This document shows, piece after piece, positions 1 through 24,282 of a stretch of 64,000 bases of DNA; the stretch's first letter is position 1, and each line of letters opens with the position of its first letter. Source of the DNA: Maylandia zebra (lineage: Eukaryota; Chordata; Actinopteri; Cichliformes; Cichlidae); contig NC_135175.1 of assembly GCF_041146795.1 (NCBI RefSeq), positions 37,835,169 through 37,899,168 of the forward strand, in the 5' to 3' direction. Under the pieces are notes generated by a model. That model ran no database searches. It worked only from the letters and a program-made list of their open reading frames with translations, and had not been told where the DNA came from. A program made the position numbers and the translations under genes.

Positions 1-1682
1 GTCTTTCCGAGTTTTATTCCTGCACCCGTTTCCTCCCAAACATCAGTTTCGACCTTTTATCTGGACTGGAGTCTGTTCTGGTCCAACAGAGTCCTGCCTG
101 AAACCAGTTTGTTTTTGTGTCTGTGCCACTAGTCGTCAGGCAACAAACTGACACAAGAGGAAAAACAGCAAAGATCCCCCAAAGGAAAGGAGATGGGGAG
201 ATGCCTAATGAGGCACCGTTAGAGACCTTAGAGGGGAGGCAGGTGGGAGAGAGCTGCTCAGGTGTGTCACTACTCAGAGAAGAGCACACCCGAGCAGCAG
301 CAATCTGCTCCGTCTGCCTGAACTGGACTGAAACTGGACCTGGGCCAACAACTCTGTATTCTTCTTCTTCGTGGACTTTGATGGCCGGACTGATCCTGAG
401 CTGCTGAGACATCACGGGTCGGTACCTTTCAGACTTTTAAACTGGATCAGTGCTAGGGTCCTGTACCCAGCTCATTTACAGTTTAGAATGTAGTTTATCT
501 CAGAGCAATCAGTTTATTATAAGAGTGAAAACTGTTTATTTACATTTTTAAGATTTCGTTTTCCATTCAAACCCATTTCCATTTTTCCTCTATGGTTTGT
601 TTTTGTTATTGCTTGTTATAAATCTACGTGAGTGTGACAGAGAGACCTGTCAGGCATGAACCAGGCTGTGAAGACCAGAAAGTATTTGTGAAGAAGGGTA
701 AAAGCACAAATACACAAATCCTTTGCTGTCTGTGATCCACCATGTAGGATGTTTCCAGGAGGAAAAAGCAAATCCAGTGTAGGAAACGTTGTTTGGCTCC
801 GTGTCCCCACACGACTGCAAGGATTTTAAATCTGGTTTGTGTTAAACAACTTCTACAATTTAAACTCAGCATTTCAATTAAAAAATAAACTACCTGTAGC
901 ATTTAAAGTAAAAGTACTCGGAACAATTATACACATTCTTCAAATGCTCTTCACAGTAACACTTTCATCTACTGATATCAGATTTCTATTTTAAAAAAAC
1001 TCCAATACTGAAAACCAAGATCTAGCGTAGCATAGATCTGCTTTTTTAGTACAAGTGTACTTAAGTAAAGCACTTGAGCAGCGGCAAAATACATGCAGAC
1101 CCATACACACCAAAAACATTCCTTTTAGGAATGAAGCTAGCTAGCTAACACTGAAGAAACTGCTTGAGCTTCCTACACTACGAGTTTCATTAGTCTGTCT
1201 ATCCCAGGCTTCACGTTTTAATGGAGCCATCCAACCGTCTTACTGCTCGGCATCAGCTGGGGGGCGTGCTCCTGGACCAAATCATGAAATGAGGTGGGGT
1301 GAGGCGGGGCCAGAAGCTAACTGGATTTATTCCTCCTTGCCAAAAAGAAAACACAACTAATGTTGGTAAACAAATGTTATTTCTGTCAACGATCCTTAAA
1401 GTGGACTTTTCTCCCCCTTACGCCGTCCCTGCTACGATGTGCCAAGCTGTCAGCCAACAGTCAAAAACATGAATGAAAAAGCAGCCAAAGAAGAAGTTTA
1501 AAGGAGCTTCCTCAAAGCCTGAAAAACAACTGCTCAAGACCACTTTAAAAGTCACCAGGAAGTTGAGCTATAAAAAAAACCTGAGGGATGGCTCAAGAAT
1601 TTACACACATTAAAAAAAACAAAGATGCGCTGTGTGGTGGGTCTTTGTCCGGTTCTTACTGGTTTCTATGGTTCCAGTTGAG
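1..1682. other. Upstream flank of gnal; no gene recognised
   Basis: I see no supported coding exon, RNA gene or complete transposon here. The short open frames have no recognisable protein content. The stretch presumably holds the 5' flank, promoter or 5' UTR of the gnal-like gene that starts at 1683, but no clear CpG island or TATA box decides where transcription begins. An upstream non-coding or alternative first exon, as known for GNAL in mammals, cannot be excluded. Confidence 0.5.
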
Positions 1683-13659
<11,977 letters not shown>

Positions 13660-15930
13660 CTGCTGGGCGCCGCCTGGCCCCGGCCACTCTGAAGAAGCCG
13701 ATAAGTAATGGAAGCAGATAGCCGATCAATGCTCATAGCGTTTGTGATATTTATTAGTGATTATAGATTAGGACAGACTCTTATTAGCTGTGTGTTCCAT
13801 GTTCTTTATGTCCTGCAGGGCATTGTGGTCAGAATTATTGGCATGGCAGCAATGTGTCATGTGGGAGGAGGTGGAGTCTGGAAATCTATTTTTACATGTT
13901 ATTTGTGTTATCTTTGCTCTGATTGGCTGATCCATTTGAATAATTAAACACCTTTGTTTACCTGTGAACTTGGGGTCAAAGGTCAGTCTTTATTCAGAAG
14001 CTGTTCAAATGTTTTTATTTGTTATTCAGAGAGCTAAGTGTTTACCTGCAGGTTGCCAGGTGTGTCCTGGCTCTGCTACGCCACGGTAACCTATAGACTC
14101 AAGATTCATGTCCACAGCAGATAGAATATAACGTGACAGGAAACGACTCTGTCTTCTAATCTGAAGACTGTCTTTCCAATTAATTTCCAAATTAAAATTC
14201 AGGGATCTTTCCCTTTTTAAAAAAAACAAACAAAAAAAAAAAAAAAACCTCTTCACATTTTAAGAGCTTCACGTTGTTGATTTTGAACACTTTCTCAGAA
14301 ACACAAGCTGTGACGATGTTTTCACTCTTTGAGAAGCAACAGCACACAGAGAAACTGGGGACTTTGAAGTGAGACCAGATTGTTCAGCTTTCTGCTCCTG
14401 AACAACTATAACATATCTTTATGGTTTGATCCAAATGAAACATACAAATAAAATTTTTATTTTTTATTTTTGTTGCTGATCTTCAGATGACAGTGCATCT
14501 AAATAAAGGGCACAGAGACACAGAACTACTACTCTGTCATTAAAAGAGTTAGGAGAGAGTAATGTAGCTTACTGCCAACATGTAGATGAAAATGAGCTGA
14601 TGGTAACTAACCTCAGGCTGGCAGTATTATACCTGCTGGCTTTAATGCCACAAACTAGCCAGGTGAGCAGGTGCAGATGACTCTGCCGGCTTGAGGACTC
14701 TGATCACCAGAGCAGGTACGAAGCACTAAAGTGATCTCGTTTATCCTCAGTCTTTACTAAAAACATCTAAAAACAATAAACTGTGAGAGGATGAGATAAC
14801 TGAGCTATGCTGCAGAATCATGTACGTGTGTCTGGATTCTGACTGCCACCAGGTGAGAGGCATGTGTACCTGAGTGTGTCACCTGCTCATCACCAGGCAC
14901 ACCTTTACTATCCCATAGTTTGGGCTGTGGGAGAACAGAGATATCTTTGAACCTTCTTCCTGTAACAGCGCCACTTGAACTTAGGACAGGTACTTTATCA
15001 GCTGGTTTATACCTGCACAACTAAGCACGCAACACTGCCCCCTGATGGTGAAGCTTCTCTTAAATTCTCTGATTAAACATTCTCACATTAAACATTTCCT
15101 GTGATCCGAGTCAGCTGATGGCTTTGTAAAGTTTCACATAGGATAAGGTCAGATCATGTGAACGCCATAAATGAATGCAGTGATGGGAAAACAAATGCGA
15201 GTCTGACTTAAATGGGCTAAACACCATAGGTGTGAAAACACCCTAAGACTGTAATTGGAGTATTCTCAGTAATCTGAGTAATCTTCATGTAAACAGTTGG
15301 TTTTTATGCTGTGTTGTGGACTGAATATTTTTAAGTATCGGAGTACCTGTAACAGCTGTTACCATGGTTACTGCTCATCATGTACTAATGTTCAATCGAC
15401 TTGAAATAATCCACTTCCTGTACAGATGTTTCTAACATGGTCGGCAGGTCAGAAGGGTCTGTGGCCACATTTTCTACAGGTGCACCAGATCTTCTGAACT
15501 AGTCAAAAGTAAGTGGACAGACCGACATGATCTGTCACTCTGTCCTCCAGTGAGTCAGAGAATGACTCATGACCTGTATGTGATGCCAGTGATGTTTAAA
15601 AATAAAAGAAAAAGCTTTTATTCTGAAGAGTATTACATTTTTATTTCGCCTGTAAAGTCAGACAGGTACAGACAGGTGGGACATTCGGGCTCTGTGCCTC
15701 CTTCACCAACTCCAGTAACAGGTGAGCACATCTGTCAAGATTTCTTCTTCTCTGTTATTATTAACTGCAGGTGACCTCACGGTGTGTTCAAAGCTCTCTG
15801 TGTAAAAACTGCTTTTCTGGAACCACTCCTCTGTCCGTCCACTGTTCTGGTCACAGAGATCCATGCAGTTCTCTGAGATCCTGACTGCGTGTCGCTCGGA
15901 TGGTGCGCCTGCTGAATTTGGACTAGTTGC
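13660..15930 (+). other. gnal 3' UTR and downstream intergenic DNA
   Basis: After the gnal stop there is no further gene. Possible polyadenylation signals are attaaa near 13943 and aataaa near 14448; neither is decisive. A mixed A/C-rich run (14219-14247) and ordinary AT-rich DNA follow. No complete mobile element was recognised. Confidence 0.5.
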
Positions 15931-16157
15931 AGCTGGATAGTGTAGTGGTAAAACTACACACCTCTGGAGTGCAGGTCACAAATTCAGTTCCCACCCAGTA
16001 TCCAGTAACGGTTCTGGCTAGATCCCTCATTCTAAAAACCAGCCCTGGAGTGACGCGGCTATGTCTGCAGCCTGTCCGCAGTTCAGGACACAAGCATTTC
16101 ACCACATGTTCACTATATGTTGTACTGTGTATGTGACAAATAAAATCTGTGTCTGAT
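15931..16157 (+). repeat. tRNA-derived SINE, degenerate B box
   Basis: A tRNA-like head (agctggatagtgtagtggta, then aaattcagttccc in the B-box position) is followed by a SINE body and an aataaaatctgtgtctgata tail. The A-box region gtgtagtggtaa resembles tRNAs for Glu/Gly/Asp. No functional tRNA is implied. Confidence 0.65.
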
Positions 16158-17437
16158 AAAAGGGTGGAAATAGAACGATAGTGGCGTTCACGAGAATGGG
16201 ACATAAAAAAAAAAGTTTAACGTTTGCAGCCTGTCTGTGTTTTTCCAACACTGGCTTTCACCTCCAGTCTCTGATGTTAGAGGGCGCTCTCCTGCGCGCC
16301 TGGTGGAGGCAGTGTTGCCAACTAAGCGAGTTTGTCGCTATATTTAGCGAGTTTTCAGACCCCCTTAGCGACTTTTTTTCTAAAAAGCGACTAGCGATAA
16401 ATCTAGCGGCTTTTTCTGGTATTATTGGAGACTTATTTATGACGACTTTTTGATGTGAAAGTGCGTATCGCTCTTAGTCTCAATAAGCAGCGGTGCTGCC
16501 GTGGGCACCTCGCCCGTTCCAAAGCGCTCACGGGCGGAGGTAGTCCTCCCCCAGCTGCTATCAGGGCAGAAGATGTTCACACCTATGCGTCCAAACTGCA
16601 AATGAATTGCGCATGAGCGAAGCCGCTGCTCCTGCACTGACTGTAACGCAGTCAATTCTTTTACTCTTATGCTGTTTTATGGATCACAAGGTTTAAAACT
16701 ACTTATAAACCAGAGGCGGAGCCAGACATTTGAAACACCCGGGGCTTAGCCCTAAAGGGTAGTATGCATGTGGGATTTTATTTTATTTATTTATTTTTTT
16801 TTTTTTTTGGGGGGGGGTTTAGAAATGACTGAAAGATTAATTGGCTCTGTTTTGAGTTTTGTTCAAAAAAGTGACTTCATATGGGGAAAAATATATATCA
16901 CATATGCAGGACACCTTAAACTATTTTTTTAATTAAGCAGCAAGGCAGAACAAAGTCGGGGCTGTATCAAGACACGAGGACTAAACCCCAATTCAACCAG
17001 ACCCAGAACTGATCCGGAATTAAAACAGGACTACAACAGTTCAAAATCAGGACTACTGAGGACTTAACCAAGACAGAACCAGAATCAGAACTAGATGATA
17101 GCAGCACTAAAAATCATCATAGACCTGCACTACACTTATTTTTTAATTCTACCAAAGTACAATATTTAGATTGAGAAAAGTTTATATAATTATTTAGCCT
17201 TGTTGTGCAAACAAGCCTGCATAACTTAATAAATACAGAATTTGAAAAATAACAAACCTAAAAAGAAACACTAGGTACGAGATACATGAGTACCTATGAT
17301 ACGGTGATACTTTTGGTAAACAACCATTTGACTAACATGTCTGTCTCACCTGCTCTTGTTCATCTCTGTTCTGTCCTCATTCTCCATCTCCCTCTCTGTT
17401 CCTCTCTCCCTCTTTGTGCTGACAATCATCAAATATA

Positions 17438-18012
17438 CAGTTGAAACCAGATATTTACATGCTCTTCAGATAAAAACACAAACACTTATTTAAGGTAAAA
17501 CCTCAAATTAGACTAAATGTTTAATTTATATTTGTTAAATTTAAGAGTAAAGAGAGAAACTATCTGTATTTCTTAATTGCAAATGACACCCAAATTGTAT
17601 TCAAAATTGAGCCACACTTATGGAGCTCCACAATTCTTTTCCTGGTGTTTTGGTTGACATCTCTTGATTTTCCCATGTTAAAGAAACAGGCTCTGTGTTT
17701 TGCCTTATATGCATCCACAGCTGTGCCACCAATTTACTCACATGGACTCTACTAACCTATCAGAAGCTTCTTCAGCTCAGAATGGAATCGTCTGGAGTTT
17801 TCTTATTAATTAACAAACTTAGTGTATATGTACTCCTAAATTTGATGAAAGTGATAAAAAATAGAAGCTCTGTCTCTCTTTATTCTGACATTTAACTAAT
17901 TCAAAATATATTTCAATATTTATCTAAAACAAAAGTTTACTCTAAATTGATGTTGTACAGTAAAAATGTTTTATGTTTTCTCCCTAAAGAGTATGTAAAT
18001 ATCTGGTTACAA
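17438..18012. mobile_element. Internally deleted Tc1-like relic
   Basis: The left end cagttgaaaccagatattta after a TA has an inverted counterpart gtatgtaaatatctggttac near 17990-18010. The interior has short transposase-like stretches in the usual Tc1 position (gagctccacaattcttttcc, 17624 on) but no open frame. The right terminus is eroded. Confidence 0.6.
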
Positions 18013-18645
18013 ATGTGAATATCCTGCTGTGTACTGAAATTCCTCTTGTTTTGCATAGAAATATACTGAACAACATACAAAGCATAATATATAAAATAAC
18101 ATTTACCTGAGTTTTTTCTTTGAAAGAACCCTCTAATGTCCATTCTTATATTTCAGTACATTACTGAAACCGATTTAGTCGGGGAGGGTAAGAACTGAAA
18201 ATATGAAATAAACACACGTAAGCTAAGACTCTCTAAAAAAATATCATTTGTTCGGCTTTTCATTTCGCCATTTGTTGATTCACTTGAAGAGCAAGTAACG
18301 TAATATTGGTCAAGTGATCAGTTTGATATCAATCTTTCATGATACACCGTTATATTTACATTATTTGTATGGTACGAATGATTTGCTTTGGTACCTGGTC
18401 AATCTTAAGGTCTCCTTAGTATGGCTGACTCCGTTTCTCCAACAGCGCACTCACAGGCAGCAGCTGCCCCGCCCTCTCGCTCAGTCGCTTAGTGCCTGAG
18501 CTCGGATCATACCAATAGAGATTGAAAATGTGACGTCACTCAGGGGTAAAACCGCAAAGAATTCTGGGAACTCGTGGCAAGAGGTACTAGCGCACGCAGG
18601 CTTTCAATTGAAATCAGTTATACAGCGGTAAAAAGAAACACAAAA

Positions 18646-18897
18646 ATGGCAAGAAGCCGTTGTATTATTAACTGCAATAGCCGGTCGCATGACAGCCACG
18701 GAAAGCCGACGGGTAAAGAGATCGGTTGTTATCGGATTACGTCGTTGAAGAGAAATTGTTCGAGCCATGTTTCCGAGGTAACAAAGACGCGACTGGATTG
18801 CAGCCATTCAAAGAGCAAATATAACGTCCCAGAACACTCCAGCTCACAGGTTAGTCTGCTCCAAGCATTTCCACAAAGGTCAGTCTTCTGTTGTAGT
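18646..18897 (+). pseudogene. THAP-domain (C2CH zinc-dependent DNA-binding) fragment, frameshifted
   Basis: From ATG 18646 the frame reads MARSRCIINCNSRSHD, then GKEIGCYRI, the N-terminal half of a THAP domain with its first cysteine pair. Near 18775-18785 the homology moves to another frame, which reads RRDWIAAIQRANI and then LVCSKHFHKG, giving the invariant Trp and the final Cys-x-x-His pair (C-S-K-H). One frameshift therefore splits an otherwise recognisable THAP domain of about 85 residues. THAP domains occur in P-element-type transposases and in host proteins derived from them. The sequence is inside a TSD-flanked transposon, so a transposase remnant is more likely than a host gene. Confidence 0.7.
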
Positions 18898-19024
18898 TAA
18901 TACGTCATTTTTCTTAACATAATTAGTGATATAGGTTACAAGCAAGTCTGGCGCTGAACAGAAATTGTCGCGCTATGCTCCTTTATTTATTGTGCATAAA
19001 TAGTGAATTTTCCTGACACAATGG

Positions 19025-20327
19025 TCGTGTCCAAATTCATGGGCTACATTCTCCCGAGGACCCGGCCTTCGCGGTCTACGTGGGCCGGGTCCTCAGAAGA
19101 TCGGGTAGGCCGGAAGTAAACGGCCGTGAAATTGGACGGTCTAGCCTTCTGATTAGCGTCACCGCTGTCTCGGTGGAGTTTAATAAACTCAGCCGTCTGC
19201 TCCTTGCTGTCTAAAATATAACAGGACACTGGAGTAAACTCTCGGCCATCTCACACTTCTGTTTAATCAGTTTTCTGTTTGACGTTTAGTCAGCTGTGTA
19301 AAAACCAAGGGAGGAACCCACCCGGGGGATTAATAAAGTTTTATTTTATCTAATCTAATAACTTTAATCTCAGCCAAACCGATTTACTCACGAACAAACA
19401 AAACACTGAAAAAAAGCCCAACAATAACATTTTTAGGTTGTCTAAGTGACTTATATATTACGTTTGTCACGGCCGGGCGGGTTACACACAGTAATTCGGC
19501 GTGCCCGTGTGGCGTGTTGGCTAGACCCAAGCGTGGCGAAGGCTAGCGGTGGGTTTGGAGCAGGCACGCAGTTATTCTAGTAACGATCAGTGCACGAAGC
19601 GTGGCTTCGGAACGGTCGTTACCGACAGAGAGCGAGCGGAGCCGGGAAGAGAAAAAGGATTGAAGGGATAATCACTCACGGTTGCTGAATCAGGCGGAGA
19701 CTGACGTCGGCAGAGTTTCGGAGCTCCTGACACGAAGAGAATGATGTCTGGCGTCTCTCTTTTAACCCCGGCCCCGTGATCAGCTGATCACAGCTGATCA
19801 CCGGCTGACAACGTTTAACCCGAGCAGCGAAAGTCCGCGGTGATCTGAAAATGATGTGCCGGGAGTTGTGCCATTCTCGGCCGCATCAGTAACCCTCGAG
19901 CTCCCGGCTAGCTATCGAGCTGGTGGGAAGCAGACGTCTCCGAAAACGTCGAAGCACTTTAGCAAAGATGCGATATCTTGATAAACCGAGCAGATATTTG
20001 ATGTTTACACAGCTACTTTCTCGCCTGGAAATATGTTAAAAGTTTATTTTGTGACCCAGAAAGATTAATAAGAGTAATTTTAAAACTTAGTAGCGGCCGC
20101 CATTAGCCGGAAACTGGAGCTTGGCTGGGCCGCGCTATGAATTCTGGGATATGGTGGGCCACGAAGGACACACCCGACCCATCCTTCAAATTCGGAAAAA
20201 GGAGCACGCATTTGTCGGCTGCATTCGGAGGGGTCTACGAATTTGGACAGCCTTCGGCGCGTCGCTGTGACGTAATCGGTCTACAAATGCGGCCTCAGGA
20301 GAATGCAGCCCATGAATTTGGACACGA
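19025..20327. mobile_element. Nested inverted-repeat element (about 1.3 kb)
   Basis: The left sequence tcgtgtccaaattcatgggc (19025) is repeated inverted as gcccatgaatttggacacga (to 20327), and the homology continues inward for about 8 bp. No target duplication was found and no transposase frame is visible. The interior is GC-rich, with gatcagctgatcac palindromes near 19780-19800. The superfamily is unknown to me. Confidence 0.6.
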
Positions 20328-21100
20328 TAAATATTGTGTTTCGCTTCTGTTATTACCATGGTACATTGACAAAAACATATACTTTTATTCACAGGATAAA
20401 ACAGTTGTTTTGTATCACTAATTGCCCAGTGCGATTACAGCATACAATATTATTGTCACTGCTACATTTCTGTGATGCTACCAGAAATTATTTCCACTAC
20501 TAATTAATTACCATTGAGCTCAAAGGTTATATTAATAAACGGTTAACGAATGTGTATTTATGAAGAAGATTTGTGAGACTGGTAAACTTATGATACGTAC
20601 GATGGTCTTTACTTTCTACACAGTGCATTTCAAGGTCCTGCACCCATCCGTCGGTAAACTGTACCTGGGCTTGTTGCAGTGACCTGAAGTTACTAAACTT
20701 CACAAGTGTATGCACTCACTCCAAGAACCGTATAATTATAAATATGAGCGTGGTGAAAGTTGGGCAGCACGCTAACGTATTTTGTCCCTCTGTGTGCTGT
20801 AAGGATCTAACACTTTCACTGGTTTGATTTTTTTCCTCGTATCTTTTCTTTGACTTTTCATCAAGTCTGTCTTTGTACAGACTGGCATTGTTCTCCTTCG
20901 TTTTGTACAGAACCTTTTTGGGGGGCAAAGAAAAAGCAAGAAGGTATTGGAACCGAAGAATGAACGTTTTGCGGTGCTGCAAATGCTTGCATTTGATGCG
21001 GTACTTGGATTGTTTTGCCACGAGTTCACGGCATGCAATGAGCGAAAGTCACGTGGTCTGTCAATCTCTATATCAGGGGGGATTCACGCACAGTCGTAAA
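20328..21100. other. Non-coding remainder of the 16.7-21.3 kb transposon
   Basis: Open minus-strand frames of about 60-100 codons (for example 20716-21021, Lys/Arg-rich) are present but show no domain I can name. They may be eroded transposase. No gene is called. Confidence 0.35.
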
Positions 21101-22303
21101 TTCCCACAGTGTGCACTATGTGCTTCGAATATTGTGTGTACTTTTTGTTTTATACAGTTGTCAGCCAGGCATCTAACTATGGAAAAAATTACACTCCAAA
21201 AGACCCCGGGCTTCTGACAAAACAACCCGGGCTGAAGCCCAGTAAGCCACCCCCACGCTCCGCCCCTGTTATAAACACACACTCACACAGAGTAACTCCA
21301 CCAGGGTGCTAATTTCGGGTCACTGTTGCCGGTCCAGGCCCGGATAAAGGATCAGGGTTGGAATTGTGACATTAAAAAAACAATAATTGCTAAAAGAAAT
21401 GTAATTTTTAGTTCTAAATAAATTCTAAATGCATTTACAACGTTTTCTAATCACTTTATGTCTCTTCAACGATGTTATTTCTCTCTCCAACAACGTGGGT
21501 TACAATTACATTAGCATGACCAATTATGCAAATTAGGCAATTACGTCATTTAGCGACTTCTAGCGACTTTTAGGGCAGCCAGTAGCGATTTTCCTTACTG
21601 AGGAGTTGGCAACACTGGGCAGAGCCCCCCTTCATGTAAACGCAACATTGCTCCGTCAGCACGAGCCGTTCAGAAGCAGAGTGAAGCTGACCCCCCACCC
21701 ACTTGAAACGTAAAGGCAAATAGGCGGAGCGGTTAGTGCTACGTTTGTGCAGATTTGTGCAGGTAAAATTAGCGTTTGTGCTGCTATCATTTTAAAGATA
21801 TTAATAACAATTTCTAGAGGTCATCAGAGGTCAACCAGCCCCCCCACATTAATTAAATCAAACAAAATGGGTGTCAATCAACTGTGCTACGTTTGTGCTG
21901 GTTTGTGCTGCTAAAATTTTCGTTTGTGCTGCTTCTGTTTTAAAGATATTAATGAAAATGTAAAGGTCAAAAGGTCAACCAGCCCCCCCACATTACCCAA
22001 ATCCAACAAAAGTGGTATCAAACGTTTGTGCTACGTTTGTGCTGCAGAAATTTTTGTTTGTGCCGTTATTATTTTAAAGATATTAACAAAAATTTCTAGA
22101 GGTCAACCAGCCTCCCCATATTAATGGAATCAAACAAAATGGATGTCAAACGTTTGTGCTGGTTTGTGCTGCAAAAATGTTTGTTTGTGCTGCTAACATT
22201 TTAAAATGTTTAATAAAATAACGTCTTGATGCGTGCTTAATCATCCAGGTAAGTAAATCCCAAAAGGTTGATTCTGTTCATCTGGACATTTTCAGTTGGA
22301 GAA

Positions 22304-22336
22304 ACGTTTCGTCACTCATCCAAGTGACTTCTTCAG
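22304..22336 (-). ncRNA. Hammerhead-ribozyme-like motif (left arm of foldback element)
   Basis: Minus strand: core CUGAAGA, an extra A, stem II GUCAC/GUGAC with an 8-nt loop, then GAAA and ACGU. Flanking stem I pairs GAGA with UCUC and, after an internal loop, CAGU with ACUG. The inverted copy lies at 23579-23611. It differs from the canonical hammerhead by the additional A before stem II and by having only a 4-nt self-complementary ACGU for stem III. Confidence 0.55.
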
Positions 22337-22699
22337 TCTCAGCTGACTGTAGGTTTCCCCAACCATATAAACAGTACATTTGCATAGTGAAGGAAACTAG
22401 CGCCACTGAATGAACAATGTGCCGGGGGGTTAATTCCATGATTGTTAGTATGCAAATTCTTATGACCATTGATCAATGACAACTAATCAAAGCCTATTGA
22501 TCAATGGCCATGAGTACCATTCACAGAAAGTGGGGAATGGCTACAATCACAGCATTGTAGGATGGCGAAAGATGTACCCTTGGGCCCCCCTTCTCGATCC
22601 AGAGATGGTCAGCATCCTGACAGCCCGATGGACGAAGCTGTCTCTCAGTCTGCTGGTTCTGCCCCGGAGGCTCTTCAGTATCCAGCCCTCACACATCTG

Positions 22700-23040
22700 A
22701 ACACTAGAGACTCATATGTCAGAGTGCTGTTCATAGACTTCAGTTCAGCATTCAACACCATCATTCCCCAGCAACTCATTCACAAACTGGATCTGCTGGG
22801 GATCAGCACCTTGCTGTATAACGGGCTGCTAGATTTCTTGACAGGAAGACAGCAGACAGTACGGGTCAACAGCAACACCTCCAGCCCAAGAACACGATAT
22901 ACGGGGGCTACCCAAGGATGTGTGTTGAGCTCCCTTCTCTTCACTCTGCTGACCCACGACGAGATCTACTACAGGGGTGAAGTTAACCATCTGCCAGAGT
23001 GGTACAGCAACAACAACCTGTCCCTGAATGTCATCATCGA
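22700..23040 (+). pseudogene. LINE reverse transcriptase fragment lacking the catalytic FADD box
   Basis: The plus-strand frame reads [20 protein letters not shown], then [12 protein letters not shown] and [15 protein letters not shown], and jumps from LLTHD to [11 protein letters not shown] and NNNLSLNV. The expected segment with the catalytic (Y/F)ADD is deleted while the frame is kept. The sequence is Rex1/L2-like and lies in the centre of the foldback element. It is dead as a polymerase. Confidence 0.75.
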
Positions 23041-23578
23041 TGCATTTTGGGATGTAGGCAGTGACAGTTTCTGTATATTCCTGAAAGTCTGTGGTGTTGT
23101 CGTGTGTGGCGGCCTGTGGTGGAAAAGCAGTGCCTCTGAGGACCCTTCTGGCCACACCTGTACCTGCTTACGAACTGGTTTGGTGACTTTGACCAGGGGC
23201 CTGTGGGAACCCATGGCACACCTAGATTTCTGCCTGTACTGACCCTTATGCAAAATAGGTGGAATTAAGACAGTTCCAAAAGCAAACACAACTGATCAGT
23301 GCTGAGAGTGGTCCTGTTGCTGAGGTTGGGATGATCCTGTAATCTCTTATGAACGACCTCCAACGCTTCTATGACTGGGATGCAAGTGAAGACAGATGTA
23401 ACATCTCTCTCTCACTGTACATGTACTGTTTATAAAATTAGGGAAACATAACCTGCACAAACAAAATAATTTGCAGGACAAATGTTTGACATCAATTTTG
23501 TTCGATTTGAAGAAGGTAGGGGGGGCAACTTCACTCACGGGTGTTTATATGGTTGGGGAAACCTGCAGTCAGCTGAGA

Positions 23579-23611
23579 CTGAAGAAGTCACTTGGATGAG
23601 TGACGAAACGT
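23579..23611 (+). ncRNA. Hammerhead-ribozyme-like motif (right arm of foldback element)
   Basis: This is the inverted copy of 22304-22336, with the same core CUGAAGA-A, stem II GUCAC/GUGAC and GAAACGU. Both arms therefore carry the motif, on opposite strands, so transcripts of either strand could contain one. Confidence 0.55.
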
Positions 23612-24282
23612 TTCTCCAACTGAAAATGTCCAGATGAACAGAATCAACCTTTTGGGATTTACTTACCTGGATGATTAAGCACGCATCAAGACGTTATTTT
23701 ATTAAACATTTTAAAATGCTAGCAGCACAAACAAACATTTTTGCAGCACAAACCAGCACAAACGTTTGACATCCATTTTGTTTGATTCCATTAATATGGG
23801 GGGGCTGGTTGACCTCTAGAAATTTTTGTTAATATCTTTAAAATAATAACGGCACAAACAAAAATTTCTGCAGCACAAACCAGCACAAACGTAGCACAAA
23901 CGTTTGATACCACTTTTGTTGGATTTGGGTAATGTGGGGGGGCTGGTTGACCTTTTGACCTTTACATTTTCATTAATATCTTTAAAACAGAAGCAGCACA
24001 AACGAAAATTTTAGCAGCACAAACCAGCACAAACGTAGCACAGTTGATTGACACCCATTTTGTTTGATTTAATTAATGTGGGGGGGCTGGTTGACCTCTG
24101 ATGACCTCTAGAAATTGTTATTAATATCTTTAAAATGATAGCAGCACAAACGAAAATCTTTGCAGCACAAACCAGCACAAACCAGCACAAACGTAGCACA
24201 AACGTTTGATACCACTTTTGTTGGATTTGGGTAATGTGGGGGGGCTGGTTGACCTTTACATTTTCATTAATATCTTTAAAAC

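Larger units (their letters stand above)
16711..21268. mobile_element. 4.56-kb DNA transposon with perfect 8-bp TSD, containing a THAP relic
   Basis: Ends cagaggcggagc (16711) and gctccgcccctg (to 21268) are 12-bp inverted repeats with one mismatch. The octamer ttataaac is duplicated exactly at 16703-16710 and 21269-21276. An 8-bp duplication fits the hAT and P superfamilies. The CAGRGGCGGAGC ends look hAT-like, while the THAP-domain relic at 18646-18897 is a feature of P-type (and Kolobok) transposases. No long transposase frame survives. A Tc1-type relic (17438-18012) and another inverted-repeat element (19025-20327) lie inside. Confidence 0.8.
16310..21617. mobile_element. Outer element with CAGTGTTGCCAACT inverted ends, carrying a nested element
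   Basis: The left end cagtgttgccaactaagcgag (16310) is the inverted partner of the right end agttggcaacactg (to 21617). Both ends are followed inward by repeated tagcgactt words. Without the nested 16711-21268 element it would be about 0.75 kb, a typical non-autonomous size. Flanking octamers ggtggagg and ggcagagc match at only 5 of 8 sites, so the target duplication is unproven. The family is not named with confidence; hAT-like is the best guess from the CAG start. Confidence 0.6.

Noticed and set aside
16310..16317. Target duplication of the outer CAGTGTTGCCAACT element
   Set aside because: Flanking octamers agree at only 5 of 8 sites, so I report the inverted ends but not the duplication.
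19470..19870. A possible solo LTR (tgtcacggccgggcgggtta onward)
   Set aside because: No matching second copy, no clear ca end, and no target duplication; GC content alone is not enough.
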